A stretch of 64,000 nucleotides of DNA from Betaproteobacteria bacterium (GTDB taxonomy: Bacteria; Pseudomonadota; Gammaproteobacteria; Burkholderiales; Rhodocyclaceae). The translations under genes were made by a program, and so were the position numbers. The notes below the pieces were generated by a model. The model saw nothing but the letters and a program-made list of their open reading frames with translations. It did not search any database and was not told where the DNA came from. The stretch is from assembly GCA_028065725.1 (NCBI GenBank), contig JAPTVL010000094.1:10712-74711 (forward strand), read 5' to 3'. Numbering within the stretch: position 1 is the stretch's first letter; each line of letters begins with the position of its first letter. This document shows, in pieces, positions 1 to 9,796 of the stretch.

Positions 1-303
1 AAGAACGACAAGGCCGCCGAAGACTATCTGCTGACGGCATTGCGCCTGTCGCCGACCAATACCCAGGCGCTGTACTTTCTGGCGGACATTGCCTATCGCA
101 AGGGCCGCTATTCCGAGGCGCGCCAGTGGGCCACCGATATTGAAAAAATGATCGAGCCCACCGCCGAAGTGATCTGGCTGGCATTGCGCATCGAGCGCAA
201 ACTGGGCAACCGCGAAGCCGAGGCCCGCTATGCGTCGCAGTTGCGGCGCCGCTTCGCCGCCTCCCCGGAACAACGTCTGCTGACGCAGGGACAGTATGAC
301 TGA
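1..303 (+). CDS. pilW: Type IV pilus biogenesis TPR lipoprotein PilW/PilF, C-terminal part
   Basis: The reading frame is open from the first base of the window, so the 5' end is missing and only the last 100 residues are seen. They contain helical repeats of TPR type (ALRLSPTNTQALYFLADIAY, then the ARQWA and EARYASQLRRRF helices). PilW/PilF helps the PilQ secretin assemble or stay stable in the outer membrane. Naming rests mainly on context: in betaproteobacteria this gene sits directly before the rodZ-like gene, ispG and hisS, exactly as here. Its stop codon overlaps the next start by 8 bases, so the two are probably translationally coupled. A different TPR protein cannot be excluded from the fragment alone. 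Confidence 0.75.
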   Translation, partial: KNDKAAEDYLLTALRLSPTNTQALYFLADIAYRKGRYSEARQWATDIEKMIEPTAEVIWLALRIERKLGNREAEARYASQLRRRFAASPEQRLLTQGQYD

Positions 304-1168
304 CGCACAAATGGCGGCAGGCCCCGAGACCGGATCCGACTATCCTGCTGTGGCTGAGATGACGGAAGGGCTTGCGCCGATCGAGCCGGACTCGCCGGGG
401 GCCGTGCTGCGACGTGCGCGGGAAGCGCGCGGCCAGTCGATTGCCGATGCCGTGCAAGTGATCCGTTTCAGCGCACACCAGATCGAGGCTCTGGAGCGCG
501 ATGATTACGCCAGCCTGCCGGGACCCACCTCGGTGCGCGGCCTGGTGCGCAACTATGCCAAGTTCCTCAAGCTCGACGCCACGCCGCTTCTGGCGCAACT
601 TGAACCGGCGGTGCCGGTTGCCGAGGCCGACGTGCGCCCGCCCACCAATATGGGCGAAGCCGAACAACCGACCATCGTTGAACGGCTGTCCTTCAGCCTG
701 ATTCTGACGGGCATATTCATTGTGGCGCTGGTGCTGGCAGGCTACTGGTATCTCAGCTTGCCCGACCATGATGGCTTGGTTCCGGGTGCGCGCAGCCCGG
801 GTGATCGCATTCCGGTGGCAGCGCCCAGTCCGCTAGTCGCTCCTGCTGCGGTACCGGTTATTGCGCCGACGCCAGCGGTGGTTGCCGAAGACCAGCCCGC
901 CAGCGCCGGGGTGGCATCCGTGATGCCGCCTTTCGCCGGCCTGCGCGTCGAATTCGACGATCGCTCATGGATCGAGATCCGCGATGCGACGCAAAAGATC
1001 GTGTATGTCGGCGAGTATCCGGCCGGTACGCGGCAAAACGTCGAGGGCAAGGCGCCGTTCCAGGTCTGGATCGGCAAGGCCTCCGGCGTGCGCCTGTTCA
1101 TGGGTGAGCGCAGTATCGATCTCAAGCCGCATACCCGCGAAGAAGTCGCCCGGTTCAGCCTGGAATGA
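296..1168 (+). CDS. rodZ: RodZ-like membrane protein with Xre-type HTH and C-terminal DUF4115 domain
   Basis: The 290-residue protein has a RodZ-type helix-turn-helix at about residues 35-100 ([19 protein letters not shown], then [10 protein letters not shown]). A single membrane span follows at about 133-153. After a Pro/Ala/Val-rich periplasmic linker comes a C-terminal beta domain (about 215-288, starting near [13 protein letters not shown]). RodZ couples MreB to the wall-elongation complex; in betaproteobacteria this form is often annotated only as helix-turn-helix domain-containing protein. It overlaps the upstream gene by 8 bases and ends in an ATGA overlap with ispG, consistent with one operon. 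Confidence 0.85.
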   Translation: MTDAQMAAGPETGSDYPAVAEMTEGLAPIEPDSPGAVLRRAREARGQSIADAVQVIRFSAHQIEALERDDYASLPGPTSVRGLVRNYAKFLKLDATPLLAQLEPAVPVAEADVRPPTNMGEAEQPTIVERLSFSLILTGIFIVALVLAGYWYLSLPDHDGLVPGARSPGDRIPVAAPSPLVAPAAVPVIAPTPAVVAEDQPASAGVASVMPPFAGLRVEFDDRSWIEIRDATQKIVYVGEYPAGTRQNVEGKAPFQVWIGKASGVRLFMGERSIDLKPHTREEVARFSLE

Positions 1169-2409
1169 GCGAGATGGACAGAGTTTCGCGGGTCCGGCGT
1201 GCCAGCCGGCTCGCCATGGTGGGGAAAGTCGGCGTTGGCGCTACGGCGCCGATCGTTATCCAGTCGATGACCAATACCGATACCGAGGATGTGTTTGCCA
1301 CCTCGATGCAGGTCGCGCAACTGGCGCGCGCCGGTTCGGAACTGGTGCGCATCACGGTCAATACGCGCGAAGCCGCCGCTGCGGTACCGAAGATTCGCGA
1401 ACGCTTGGCGCAAATGAACATCGATGTGCCGCTGATCGGCGACTTCCATTTCAACGGCCACAAGTTGCTGGCCGAGCACCCGGCGTGCGCCGAGGCCCTG
1501 GCCAAGCTGCGCATCAATCCGGGCAACGTCGGCAAGGGCGCCAGGCGCGACGAGCAGTTCGCCCAGCTGATCGAAATCGCCTGCCGCTTCGACAAACCGA
1601 TTCGCATCGGGGTGAACTGGGGCAGCCTCGATCAGTCGCTGCTCGCGCGCATCATGGACGAAAACGCCCAGCGTGCCGAGCCCAAGGATGCCACCGAGAT
1701 CATGCGCGAAGCGATGGTCACGTCCGCCCTGGAGTCGGCGGCACGGGCCGAGGAACTCGGTCTGGTCGCCAACCGCATCGTGCTTTCGTGCAAGGTCTCG
1801 GGCGTGCAGGACCTCATTGAGATTTATCGTGAACTGGCGGCGCGCTGCGACTACCCCCTGCATCTGGGGCTGACCGAGGCCGGCATGGGCAGCAAGGGCA
1901 TCGTCGCCTCGACCGCGGCACTCAGCGTGCTGCTGCAGGAAGGCATCGGCGACACGATACGCGTCTCGCTGACGCCCGAGCCGAACGGCGACCGTACGCG
2001 CGAAGTCATCGTCGCCCAGGAAATCCTGCAGACCATGGGGCTGCGCGCCTTCACGCCGCTCGTGGCGGCCTGTCCCGGTTGCGGCCGCACCACCAGCACG
2101 GTATTCCAGGAACTGGCGCAGGACATTCAGGGCTATGTGCGCGAGCGCATGCCGGAATGGCGCCTGACGCGCGTCGGCGTCGAGAACATGACGCTGGCCG
2201 TGATGGGCTGCGTGGTCAATGGCCCCGGCGAAAGCAAGCATGCCAGCATCGGCATCTCGCTGCCCGGCACCGGCGAGGCGCCGGTGGCCCCGGTCTATGT
2301 CGATGGCGAGCGGGTCATCACGCTGCGCGGCGACAACATCGCCGCCGAGTTCCGCCAGATCGTCGACGACTATGTGGCAAGAAAATATCCGGAAAGAGCG
2401 AGTCATTGA
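1165..2409 (+). CDS. ispG: 4-hydroxy-3-methylbut-2-en-1-yl diphosphate synthase (IspG/GcpE)
   Basis: IspG carries out the penultimate step of the MEP isoprenoid pathway, reductively converting the cyclic diphosphate MEcPP to HMBPP with a [4Fe-4S] cluster. The 414-residue protein shows the three cluster cysteines: Cys303 and Cys306 in [10 protein letters not shown] and Cys349 in [10 protein letters not shown]. The following NGPGE supplies the conserved glutamate. The N-terminal TIM-barrel part has the family hallmark [10 protein letters not shown]. The ATG lies inside an ATGA overlap with the rodZ-like gene. Length fits the proteobacterial form without the inserted domain of plant enzymes. Confidence 0.97.
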   Translation: MSEMDRVSRVRRASRLAMVGKVGVGATAPIVIQSMTNTDTEDVFATSMQVAQLARAGSELVRITVNTREAAAAVPKIRERLAQMNIDVPLIGDFHFNGHKLLAEHPACAEALAKLRINPGNVGKGARRDEQFAQLIEIACRFDKPIRIGVNWGSLDQSLLARIMDENAQRAEPKDATEIMREAMVTSALESAARAEELGLVANRIVLSCKVSGVQDLIEIYRELAARCDYPLHLGLTEAGMGSKGIVASTAALSVLLQEGIGDTIRVSLTPEPNGDRTREVIVAQEILQTMGLRAFTPLVAACPGCGRTTSTVFQELAQDIQGYVRERMPEWRLTRVGVENMTLAVMGCVVNGPGESKHASIGISLPGTGEAPVAPVYVDGERVITLRGDNIAAEFRQIVDDYVARKYPERASH

Positions 2410-2454
2410 TCACGACGGGCACCGAGTCAGCGTGCCTGCCGGGATAACAAAACC

Positions 2455-3762
2455 ATGAGCCAGACACTGCAAGCCATCCGCGGCATGAACGACATCCTGC
2501 CGGTCGACGCCGAACTCTGGGAGCAGTTCGAGGAGACCGTGCGCGACTGGCTGCGCGCCTATGGCTATCGTCCGATCCGCATGCCGATGGTCGAGCCGAC
2601 GCCGCTGTTTGCCCGCGCCATCGGTGAAGTCACCGACATCGTCGAGAAGGAAATGTATTCCTTCGAAGATGCCCTGAACGGCGAAAGCCTGACGCTGCGT
2701 CCGGAAGGCACGGCGTCCTGCGTGCGCGCCGTGCTGCAGCACAATCTGCTTTACGACGGACCCAAGCGCCTGTGGTACATGGGGCCGATGTTCCGCCACG
2801 AACGGCCGCAGAAAGGCCGTTACCGCCAGTTCCATCAGGTGGGGGTGGAGGCCATGGGCTTTGCCGGCCCCGACATCGATGCCGAGCAGATTGCGATGTG
2901 CGCGCGCCTGTGGGACGACCTCGGGCTGGAAGGCATCCGGCTCGAAATCAATTCGCTGGGGCAGAGCGAGGAGCGCGCGCGCCATCGCGCTGACCTGCTC
3001 GCCTATCTCGAAGCGCATCGCGACCAGCTCGATGCCGATGCCCAGCGCCGCCTGCACAGCAATCCCCTGCGCATCCTGGACACCAAGAACCCGGCGCTGC
3101 AGGCACTGGTCGAGGCGGCGCCGAAGCTGATCGACTATCTCGGCGAGGAATCGCTCAAGCATTTCGAGGGCGTGCAGCAACTGCTCAAGGATGCGGTGGT
3201 TCCCTACCGCATCAATCCGCGCCTGGTGCGCGGCCTGGACTACTACAACCTCACCGTATTCGAGTGGGTTACCGATCAGCTCGGCGCGCAGGGCACGGTC
3301 TGCGCCGGCGGCCGCTACGACGGCCTGGTCGCGCAGCTTGGCGGCAAGCCCGCGCCGGCCTGCGGCTTCGCCATGGGCATCGAGCGCCTGCTGGCGCTGT
3401 GGCAGGATCAAGGCCATCGCCACGAAACGCCGGTGCCCGATGCCTATCTGGTGCATCAGGGCGAGGCCGCCGGACGTTTTGCCTTTCGCGCCGCCGAAGC
3501 CCTGCGCAGCGCCGGCTTCGCGATCCATCTGCATTGCGGCGGCGGCAGCTTCAAGTCGCAAATGAAAAAAGCCGACAGCTCCGGCGCGCCGATTGCGTTG
3601 ATAGTCGGCGATGACGAGACGGCGGCCAACGAGGTCAGCGTGAAGCTCCTGCGCGCTGGCCTCGACCAGCCGGCCGCGCAGGTGCGTGTGAGCTTCGACG
3701 ATCTGGCCGATCATCTCGGCGAAATTCTTTTCCCCCTGGAAGACGACAATGGCAACTTATGA
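2455..3762 (+). CDS. hisS: Histidyl-tRNA synthetase
   Basis: This class II synthetase charges tRNA-His. The 435-residue protein starts with the typical [10 protein letters not shown]. It contains motif 2 ([17 protein letters not shown]), the histidine-binding [12 protein letters not shown] near residue 260, AGGRYDGL, and motif 3 in [13 protein letters not shown]-terminal anticodon-binding domain follows. It lies 45 bases after ispG and overlaps the next gene, the TPR membrane protein, by 14 bases. The order ispG-hisS-yfgM-bamB-der is widely conserved in proteobacteria. Confidence 0.97.
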   Translation: MSQTLQAIRGMNDILPVDAELWEQFEETVRDWLRAYGYRPIRMPMVEPTPLFARAIGEVTDIVEKEMYSFEDALNGESLTLRPEGTASCVRAVLQHNLLYDGPKRLWYMGPMFRHERPQKGRYRQFHQVGVEAMGFAGPDIDAEQIAMCARLWDDLGLEGIRLEINSLGQSEERARHRADLLAYLEAHRDQLDADAQRRLHSNPLRILDTKNPALQALVEAAPKLIDYLGEESLKHFEGVQQLLKDAVVPYRINPRLVRGLDYYNLTVFEWVTDQLGAQGTVCAGGRYDGLVAQLGGKPAPACGFAMGIERLLALWQDQGHRHETPVPDAYLVHQGEAAGRFAFRAAEALRSAGFAIHLHCGGGSFKSQMKKADSSGAPIALIVGDDETAANEVSVKLLRAGLDQPAAQVRVSFDDLADHLGEILFPLEDDNGNL

Positions 3763-4414
3763 TCTGGAAGAACAGGAACAGCTCGACGAGCTGAAAACCT
3801 GGTGGAAGATGTACGGCAACCTGGTGACCGGAATTCTGGTCGCGGTGGCGCTTGCGGTGGCTGGCTGGCAGGGCTGGAACTGGTGGCAGCGGCAGCAGGC
3901 GGTCAAGGCCTCGGTAGTGTTCTCCGGTCTGCAAACGGCGGCCATGCAGCGCGACGCCAAGCGTGCGCGCGAACTGGCGGGTGAGTTGATCGACAAGTAC
4001 TCCGTTACGGCCTATGCCGGCATGGGGGCGCTGCTCGCGGCGAAGATCCAGGTCGATGCGGGAGACGCGCAGAATGCCCGGGCGCAACTGGCCTGGGCGG
4101 CGGAGAACGCCAAGGATCCCGGCCTGCGTGACCTGGCGCGGCTGCGGCTGGCCACGGTGATGCTCGATGCCAAAGCCTACGACGATGCCATGAAGCAGCT
4201 TGCCGCCGAACCGGGCGCGACATTTGCGCCACGCTTCGCGGAACTGCGTGGCGACGTGTTTGCCGCCCAGGGCAAATCCGCCGAGGCACGCAACGCCTAT
4301 GACACGGCGATCGCCAAATTCGATGCATTGGCCAAGGACGACGAAACCCGGCAGCGCGCCGGATACAAGGAAGCAGTCCAGGCCAAGCGCGACTCGCTCG
4401 GGGCGGCCAAGTGA
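3749..4414 (+). CDS. yfgM: YfgM/AncA-type membrane-anchored TPR protein
   Basis: The 221-residue protein begins with a cytoplasmic stub rich in acidic residues ([15 protein letters not shown]), then a single membrane span at about residues 24-44. The periplasmic domain has TPR-like helices ([22 protein letters not shown], then [20 protein letters not shown]). E. coli YfgM binds SecYEG and PpiD and assists periplasmic folding. The start overlaps the hisS end by 14 bases and the stop overlaps the bamB GTG, so it sits inside a coupled hisS-yfgM-bamB unit. Assignment rests on the family architecture and position. Confidence 0.88.
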   Translation: MATYDLEEQEQLDELKTWWKMYGNLVTGILVAVALAVAGWQGWNWWQRQQAVKASVVFSGLQTAAMQRDAKRARELAGELIDKYSVTAYAGMGALLAAKIQVDAGDAQNARAQLAWAAENAKDPGLRDLARLRLATVMLDAKAYDDAMKQLAAEPGATFAPRFAELRGDVFAAQGKSAEARNAYDTAIAKFDALAKDDETRQRAGYKEAVQAKRDSLGAAK

Positions 4415-5565
4415 AAATGCGGACCGCACCATGGCTGGCGCTTGGGGCAGGCCTGTTGCTCGCCGGGTGCTCGACCGTGGAAAAACTCAATCCATTCAGC
4501 TCCAGCGCACCGAAGGTCAAGCCGACGGAACTGGCGGCGATCCAGCCGACGGCCGAGCTGCGGAGCACGTGGCAGGCCAGTGTCGGCAGCGCCGGTACCT
4601 ACACCTTGTCGCCCGCCGTGGTGGATGACAGTGTCTATGCGGCGGCCAGAGACGGCACCGTGGCCCGCTTCGATGGCGGCCGCCAGGTTTGGCGCATCGC
4701 CGCCGGCCAGCCGATCTCCGGCGGCGTTGGCAGTGACGGCAAGCTCGTCGTGGTGGGGACGCCCAAGGGCGAAGTGCTGGCCTTCGATGCAGCCACCGGT
4801 CGCGAGACATGGAAGGCCCGCGTGAGCTCGGAAGTACTCGCCGCGCCGGCGGTGGCCGACGGTCTGGCGATCGTGCGCTCCGGAGACTCGCGCATCTTCG
4901 GCTTCGACGCCGTGGATGGCAAGCGGCGCTGGGTGTATCAGCGCAGCACACCGACGTTGTCGCTGCGCTCCAACGTCGGCGTGCTGCCGGCCGGAAAAGT
5001 CACGCTGGCCGGTTTTCCCGGCGGCAAACTGGTGGCGATCGCCAACAACAACGGTGCCGCCGTATGGGAAGTGACGGTCGCCCTGCCCAAGGGGGCCACC
5101 GAACTGGAGCGCGTCGCCGATGTCACCAGTTCGCCGGTGATCAGCGGTACGACCGTCTGTGCCGCGGCCTTCCAGGGGCGCGCCGCCTGCTTCGACAGCA
5201 ACAGCGGCAACACGCTTTGGTCGCGCGACATGTCGTCCAGCGCTGGCCTCGACATCGATACCCGCTACGTTTACGTCACCGATGACAAGGGTGCGGTGCA
5301 CGCGCTGGACCGCAACAGCGGCGCCAGTGTCTGGAAGCAGGACAAGCTGGCCCTGCGCGGACTTTCGCGCCCCCTGGCGATTGGCGGCCAGGTGGCGGTC
5401 GCCGACTATCAGGGCGTGGTGCATCTGCTGCGTCACGAGGATGGAGCGTTTGCCGCGCGCGCCACGACCGACGGCAGCCCGGTGCGGGCCGATCCGGTAC
5501 GCTTCGGTGCCGGCCTGCTGGTGCAGACCGCGAATGGCGGGCTGTATGCGCTGGAAGCCCGGTAG
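4411..5565 (+). CDS. bamB: Outer membrane assembly lipoprotein BamB
   Basis: BamB is the beta-propeller lipoprotein of the BAM complex that inserts beta-barrel proteins into the outer membrane. The 384-residue protein has a type II signal peptide with lipobox LLAGC and the lipidated residue at Cys20. PQQ-like propeller repeats follow (for example VYAAARDGTVARFD, LAFDAATGRETWKA, VHALDRNSGASVWKQ). The GTG start forms a GTGA overlap with yfgM; an ATG two codons later is an alternative. The yfgM-bamB-der order supports the call. Confidence 0.95.
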   Translation: MKMRTAPWLALGAGLLLAGCSTVEKLNPFSSSAPKVKPTELAAIQPTAELRSTWQASVGSAGTYTLSPAVVDDSVYAAARDGTVARFDGGRQVWRIAAGQPISGGVGSDGKLVVVGTPKGEVLAFDAATGRETWKARVSSEVLAAPAVADGLAIVRSGDSRIFGFDAVDGKRRWVYQRSTPTLSLRSNVGVLPAGKVTLAGFPGGKLVAIANNNGAAVWEVTVALPKGATELERVADVTSSPVISGTTVCAAAFQGRAACFDSNSGNTLWSRDMSSSAGLDIDTRYVYVTDDKGAVHALDRNSGASVWKQDKLALRGLSRPLAIGGQVAVADYQGVVHLLRHEDGAFAARATTDGSPVRADPVRFGAGLLVQTANGGLYALEAR

Positions 5566-5613
5566 CCGTTCGATGATCCGTTTTGCAGTCAGGGCCGCGG
5601 GTGTCGGCCTAGC

Positions 5614-6972
5614 ATGAAACCTACTCTGGTGATCGTCGGCCGGCCCAACGTCGGCAAGTCGACCCTGTTCAACCGTCTTACGCGCTCGCGCGATGCGTTG
5701 GTGGCCGACCAGCCGGGCCTGACCCGGGATCGCCATTACGGACACGGCCGGCTGGGGAACAAACCCTATCTGGTGGTCGATACCGGCGGCTTCGAGCCGC
5801 AGGCCAAAGAAGGCATCGTGCACGAAATGGCGCGCCAGGCCGAGGCCGCGATTGCCGAGGCCGACGTATTGATCTTCGTGGTCGATGTGCGCAACGGTCT
5901 GGTGCCGCAGGACAAAGTCATCGCCGAGCTGCTGCGTCGCAGCGGGCGCCCGGTGCTGCTTGCCGCCAACAAGGGCGAGGGCATGGACCGCGCGGTGGTC
6001 GCTGCGGAGTTCTTCGAGCTTGGTTGCGGGGCACCCTGCGTGATTTCGTCGGCGCATGGCGAAGGCGTGCGCGAGCTGGTCGAGCTTGCGCTGGAGCCGT
6101 TTCCCGAGCACAGCGAGGCCGATGATGATGCAGCGGGACCGAGGGTGGCGATTGCCGGCCGGCCCAATGTCGGCAAGAGCACCCTGATCAATACCCTGCT
6201 CGGCGAAGAGCGTGTGATCGCCTTCGACATGCCGGGCACCACGCGCGATGCGATCGAGGTGCCGTTCGAACGCAACGGCCGCGCCTACACGCTGATCGAT
6301 ACGGCGGGCCTGCGGCGCAAGGGACGGGTATTCGAGACCATCGAGAAATTTTCGGTGATCAAGACCCTGCAGGCCGTCGAGGAAGCCAACGTGGTGGTGC
6401 TGATGGTCGACGCCACCCAGGAAATTTCCGATCAGGATGCGCACATCGCCGGCTTCATCATCGAGGCCGGGCGCGCGCTGGTGGTCGCCGTGAACAAGTG
6501 GGATGCGGTGGACGCCTATCGCCGCGAGCGCGTCAAGGAAGACATCACGCGCAAGCTGAACTTTCTCGGATTCGCCCGTGTGCATTACGTTTCGGCGCTC
6601 AAGGGGCAGGGCATCGCGGGCATTCTGTCTTCGGTGGATAAGGCCTATGCCGCTGCGATGGCAAAGATGTCCACGCCCAAGCTGACCCGCGTGCTGATCG
6701 CTGCCCAGGAAAAGCAGACGCCGCCGCGTCACGGGGCCTTCCGTCCCAAGCTGCGCTATGCCCATCAAGGCGGCAGCAATCCGCCGATCATCGTGATTCA
6801 CGGCAACGCCCTGGACCATGTGCCGGATTCATACACCCGCTATCTCGAGCGCTATTTCCTCGAGGCCTTCAAGCTGCAAGGCACGCCGCTGCGGATTCAG
6901 TACAAGACCAGCAAGAATCCCTTTGCCAACGAAGATCGGCCGGCAAAGAAAAAGCTGCGGCGCGAAAAGTGA
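5614..6972 (+). CDS. der: Ribosome biogenesis GTPase Der (EngA)
   Basis: Der is an essential GTPase for 50S subunit maturation. The 452-residue protein has the diagnostic two tandem G domains: P-loops GRPNVGKST at residues 9-17 and again near 182-190. DTGG and DTAG switch motifs are present, NKWD lies in the second domain, and a KH-like C-terminal domain ends in a basic tail ([10 protein letters not shown]). The first domain has NKGEG where most GTPases have NKxD. It starts 48 bases after bamB. Its stop codon TGA is immediately part of a dispersed repeat copy. Confidence 0.97.
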   Translation: MKPTLVIVGRPNVGKSTLFNRLTRSRDALVADQPGLTRDRHYGHGRLGNKPYLVVDTGGFEPQAKEGIVHEMARQAEAAIAEADVLIFVVDVRNGLVPQDKVIAELLRRSGRPVLLAANKGEGMDRAVVAAEFFELGCGAPCVISSAHGEGVRELVELALEPFPEHSEADDDAAGPRVAIAGRPNVGKSTLINTLLGEERVIAFDMPGTTRDAIEVPFERNGRAYTLIDTAGLRRKGRVFETIEKFSVIKTLQAVEEANVVVLMVDATQEISDQDAHIAGFIIEAGRALVVAVNKWDAVDAYRRERVKEDITRKLNFLGFARVHYVSALKGQGIAGILSSVDKAYAAAMAKMSTPKLTRVLIAAQEKQTPPRHGAFRPKLRYAHQGGSNPPIIVIHGNALDHVPDSYTRYLERYFLEAFKLQGTPLRIQYKTSKNPFANEDRPAKKKLRREK

Positions 6973-6997
6973 AAGTCGGCGCCGGTGGCACGGCGCC
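6971..6997 (+). repeat. Dispersed gene-end repeat, copy A
   Basis: This 27-bp sequence begins GAAAGTCGGCGCCGG, ends CACGGCGCC, and overlaps the der stop codon. The arms GGCGCCG and CGGCGCC can form a 7-bp stem with a 6-base loop. Related copies lie at 58820-58846 (minus), 62371-62398 (minus) and 63826-63852 (plus), with a weaker one at 24091-24117 (minus). It looks like a small REP-type repeat. Confidence 0.6.
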
Positions 6998-7054
6998 ACA
7001 AAATCGATTACAGTATTTGACTGAAAAACCAGCAATCCTCAAAGGATCACCAAC

Positions 7055-7291
7055 ATGAGTAATAAAGGGCAAATGCTACAAGACCCGTTTCTGAACACGC
7101 TGCGTCGTGAACACGTTCCGGTTTCCATCTACCTGGTCAATGGCATCAAGTTGCAGGGGCAGATCGAATCTTTCGACCAGTATGTGGTTCTGCTCAAGAA
7201 TACGGTGACCCAGATGGTGTACAAGCACGCGATTTCCACCGTCGTTCCCGCGCGTCCGGTCAATTTTGCCCAGGAAGCCGACGCCGATTGA
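7055..7291 (+). CDS. hfq: RNA chaperone Hfq
   Basis: Hfq is the hexameric Sm-like protein that pairs small RNAs with mRNAs. The 78-residue protein shows the Sm1 region ([20 protein letters not shown], then [19 protein letters not shown]) and the Sm2 motif [12 protein letters not shown]. Only a short acidic C-terminal tail is present, as in other betaproteobacteria. A good ribosome binding site (AAAGGA) precedes the ATG. It sits between der and hflX, the conserved hfq-hflX-hflK-hflC arrangement. Confidence 0.98.
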   Translation: MSNKGQMLQDPFLNTLRREHVPVSIYLVNGIKLQGQIESFDQYVVLLKNTVTQMVYKHAISTVVPARPVNFAQEADAD

Positions 7292-7336
7292 CCGCCCCGT
7301 GCCGCGGTCGGCGATCGCCATGAGGCGCTCGCCCTG

Positions 7337-8452
7337 ATGTTCGAGCGTCCCGCCAGTGGCGAAAATGCGGTTCTGGTGCAGCTCGATTTCGGTGAAGGCG
7401 ACTTCGCCGAGCGTCTTTCCGAGTTCAACCTGCTGGTCGGCAGCGCCGGCGCGCGGCCACTGGCCGTGATTTCCGGCAAACGGGCGCGACCGGATCCGGC
7501 GCTGTTCGCCGGCAAGGGCAAGGTGGCCGAGATCGGCGAGGCGGTGCGTCTGCATGCAGCGGATGTCGTGGTGTTCAACCATGAATTGGCGCCGGGCCAG
7601 CAACGCAACCTGGAACGCACCCTGGAATGCCGCGTCGTCGATCGCAGCAGCCTGATTCTGGATATCTTCGCCTTGCGCGCCAAGAGCCATGAAGGCAAGC
7701 TGCAGGTCGAGCTGGCCCAACTGCAGCATCTGGCCACCCGCCTGGTGCGCGGCTGGACCCACCTCGAGCGGCAAAAGGGCGGTATCGGCTTGCGCGGCCC
7801 GGGTGAAAAGCAGCTCGAGACCGACCGGCGTCTGCTCGGCAAGCGCGTGTCCCTGCTCAAGGATCGCCTGAAACAGCTCGAACGACAGCGTGCCGTGCGC
7901 AGGCGCGCGCGTACGCGCGGCGAGGTGCTGGCGATTTCCCTGGTCGGCTATACCAACGCCGGCAAGAGCACCCTGTTCAACGCCCTGACCAAGGCCGGCG
8001 CCTATGCCGCCGACCAGTTGTTCGCCACCCTGGATACCACCTCGCGCCGGTTGTTTGTCGAAGCCGCCGGTCCGATCGTGATTTCCGATACGGTCGGCTT
8101 CATTCGCGATCTGCCGCATGCGCTGGTGGCGGCATTTCAGGCCACGCTGGAAGAGACCGCGCAAGCCGATCTGCTGCTGCACGTGGTCGATTCCGCGAGC
8201 CCCGACCGCGATCAGCAGATTCAGGCCGTCGATGCGGTGCTGCAGGAGATCGGTGCGCGCGAGGTGCCGCAGATTCTGGTGTGGAACAAGATCGATCTGA
8301 CGGCGGCCGGCCCGGCAATCGAGCGTGACGACTGTGGTAACATTTCCGCCGTTCGACTCAGTGCCCGCAGCGGAGCGGGGCTGTCCATGCTGCGCGAGGC
8401 ATTGGCCGAGGTGGCAAGCCGGCATCATGACCTTCCCGCTGCCGCCGCCTGA
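7337..8452 (+). CDS. hflX: GTPase HflX
   Basis: HflX is a ribosome-associated GTPase that splits stalled or heat-damaged 70S ribosomes. The 371-residue protein has the HflX N-terminal domain (HELAPGQQRNLERTLECRVV), a coiled helical linker (LLKDRLKQLERQRAVRRRAR), and a G domain with P-loop GYTNAGKST near residue 204. DTVGFIRDLPH is the switch II region and NKID the specificity motif. It lies 45 bases after hfq. Confidence 0.96.
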   Translation: MFERPASGENAVLVQLDFGEGDFAERLSEFNLLVGSAGARPLAVISGKRARPDPALFAGKGKVAEIGEAVRLHAADVVVFNHELAPGQQRNLERTLECRVVDRSSLILDIFALRAKSHEGKLQVELAQLQHLATRLVRGWTHLERQKGGIGLRGPGEKQLETDRRLLGKRVSLLKDRLKQLERQRAVRRRARTRGEVLAISLVGYTNAGKSTLFNALTKAGAYAADQLFATLDTTSRRLFVEAAGPIVISDTVGFIRDLPHALVAAFQATLEETAQADLLLHVVDSASPDRDQQIQAVDAVLQEIGAREVPQILVWNKIDLTAAGPAIERDDCGNISAVRLSARSGAGLSMLREALAEVASRHHDLPAAAA

Positions 8453-8518
8453 GAAATCTCTTACCGTTTCCCCTTCTTCTACTACCCAAACCATATACAC
8501 GTGATAGCCGGAATCCTC

Positions 8519-9796
8519 ATGTCTCTCAACGACCACGGCTGGGGCAATCAGCCCGGTGGCGGCAAGCGCGGTGGCGGCAATCAAGGCCCTCCCGATCTCG
8601 AAGAACTCTGGCGCGATTTCAATCGCCGCCTGTCCGGCCTGCTTGGCAAGAAGGGCGGCAACGGCGGTGACAGCGGCGGAGGCGACGGCGGGAACCGTAT
8701 GCCCACGCTCAGCCCGAGGCAGTTCGGCGGCGGCATCGGCATTATCCTGATGCTGGTCGCCGTGGTTTGGCTGGGCAGCAGCTTCTACATCGTCGATGCC
8801 TCGCAGCGTGGTGTGGTGCTCCAGTTTGGCCGGTTCAAGGAGACTACCGAACCCGGATTGCGCTGGCGCCTGCCGTGGCCGATCCAGAGCCACGAGATCG
8901 TCAACCTGACGGGAGTGCGCACGGTCGAAGTCGGCTACCGCGGTGCGGACAAGAACAAGGTTCTCAAAGAAGCCTTGATGCTGACCGATGACGAGAACAT
9001 CGTCATGGTGCAGTTCGCGGTACAGTACCTGCTCCGGGATCCCAAGGCCTATCTGTTCAACAACCGTCATCCCGATGATGCAGTCATGCAGGCGGCGGAG
9101 ACGGCGATTCGCGAGGTGGTGGGCAAGAACAAGATGGACTTCGTGCTCTATGAGGGACGCGACCAGATCGCCGCGAACACGCAGAAGCTGATCCAGGAAA
9201 TTCTCGATCGCTACGACACGGGGATTCAGGTGCGCTCGGTCAACATGCAAAGCACCCAGCCGCCGGAACAGGTGCAGGCCGCCTTCGACGATGCCGTCAA
9301 GGCCGGACAGGATCGCGAGCGGCAGAAGAACGAAGGCCAGGCCTACGCCAACGACGTGATTCCCCGCGCGCGCGGCGCCGCCTCGCGCTTGATGGAAGAG
9401 GCCACCGGCTATCGGCAGCGCATCATCGTGACTGCCGAAGGCGATGCCTCGCGCTTCAAGCAGATCCTGACCGAATACAGCAAGGCGCCGGAAGTGACGC
9501 GCAGCCGCATGTACCTCGAAACCGTGCAACAGATCTATGCCAACACCAGCAAAGTGATGCTCGACGCCAAGGGATCGGGCAATCTGCTTTACTTGCCGCT
9601 CGACAAGCTGATGCAGGCGGCCGGGGCACCTATGGCCGTACCGGCGGCAACCGAAGCGGCGCTGGTGCCGCAGCGTAGCCCGCTATCCGGATCTGCGGCT
9701 GCCGCGCTGGATGCACCGCCACAGACAGAGCGTTCGGCACCGGGTGACGCGCGCTCGCGCGGCAACCTGGGCTCGCGCGAGCGGGGAGAACGATAA
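8519..9796 (+). CDS. hflK: FtsH protease modulator HflK
   Basis: HflK with HflC forms the SPFH cage around FtsH in the inner membrane and tunes its proteolysis. The protein (about 425 residues) has a Gly-rich N terminus, a membrane span (GIILMLVAVVWLGSSFYIV), and then the SPFH/band 7 domain (QRGVVLQFGRF; QSTQPPEQVQAAFDDAVKAGQDR). I chose ATG 8519 because it gives the usual HflK start MSLNDHGWGN; an in-frame GTG at 8501 would add six residues. The stop overlaps the hflC ATG by one base. Confidence 0.95.
   Translation: MSLNDHGWGNQPGGGKRGGGNQGPPDLEELWRDFNRRLSGLLGKKGGNGGDSGGGDGGNRMPTLSPRQFGGGIGIILMLVAVVWLGSSFYIVDASQRGVVLQFGRFKETTEPGLRWRLPWPIQSHEIVNLTGVRTVEVGYRGADKNKVLKEALMLTDDENIVMVQFAVQYLLRDPKAYLFNNRHPDDAVMQAAETAIREVVGKNKMDFVLYEGRDQIAANTQKLIQEILDRYDTGIQVRSVNMQSTQPPEQVQAAFDDAVKAGQDRERQKNEGQAYANDVIPRARGAASRLMEEATGYRQRIIVTAEGDASRFKQILTEYSKAPEVTRSRMYLETVQQIYANTSKVMLDAKGSGNLLYLPLDKLMQAAGAPMAVPAATEAALVPQRSPLSGSAAAALDAPPQTERSAPGDARSRGNLGSRERGER

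Noticed and set aside
1224..1250. Match to the dispersed repeat inside ispG (about 22 of 27)
   Set aside because: The bases encode [11 protein letters not shown], in a position that aligns without an insertion in other IspG proteins, so it is coincidental coding similarity.
4297..6819. Long open frame on the minus strand (840 codons) opposite bamB and der
   Set aside because: It is antisense to two clearly recognised genes, has no known domain, and such long antisense frames are normal in high-GC sequence.
7076..9529. Long minus-strand open frame (817 codons) opposite hfq, hflX and hflK
   Set aside because: It is antisense to three well-supported genes, and its translation shows the composition of a shadow frame rather than a protein family.
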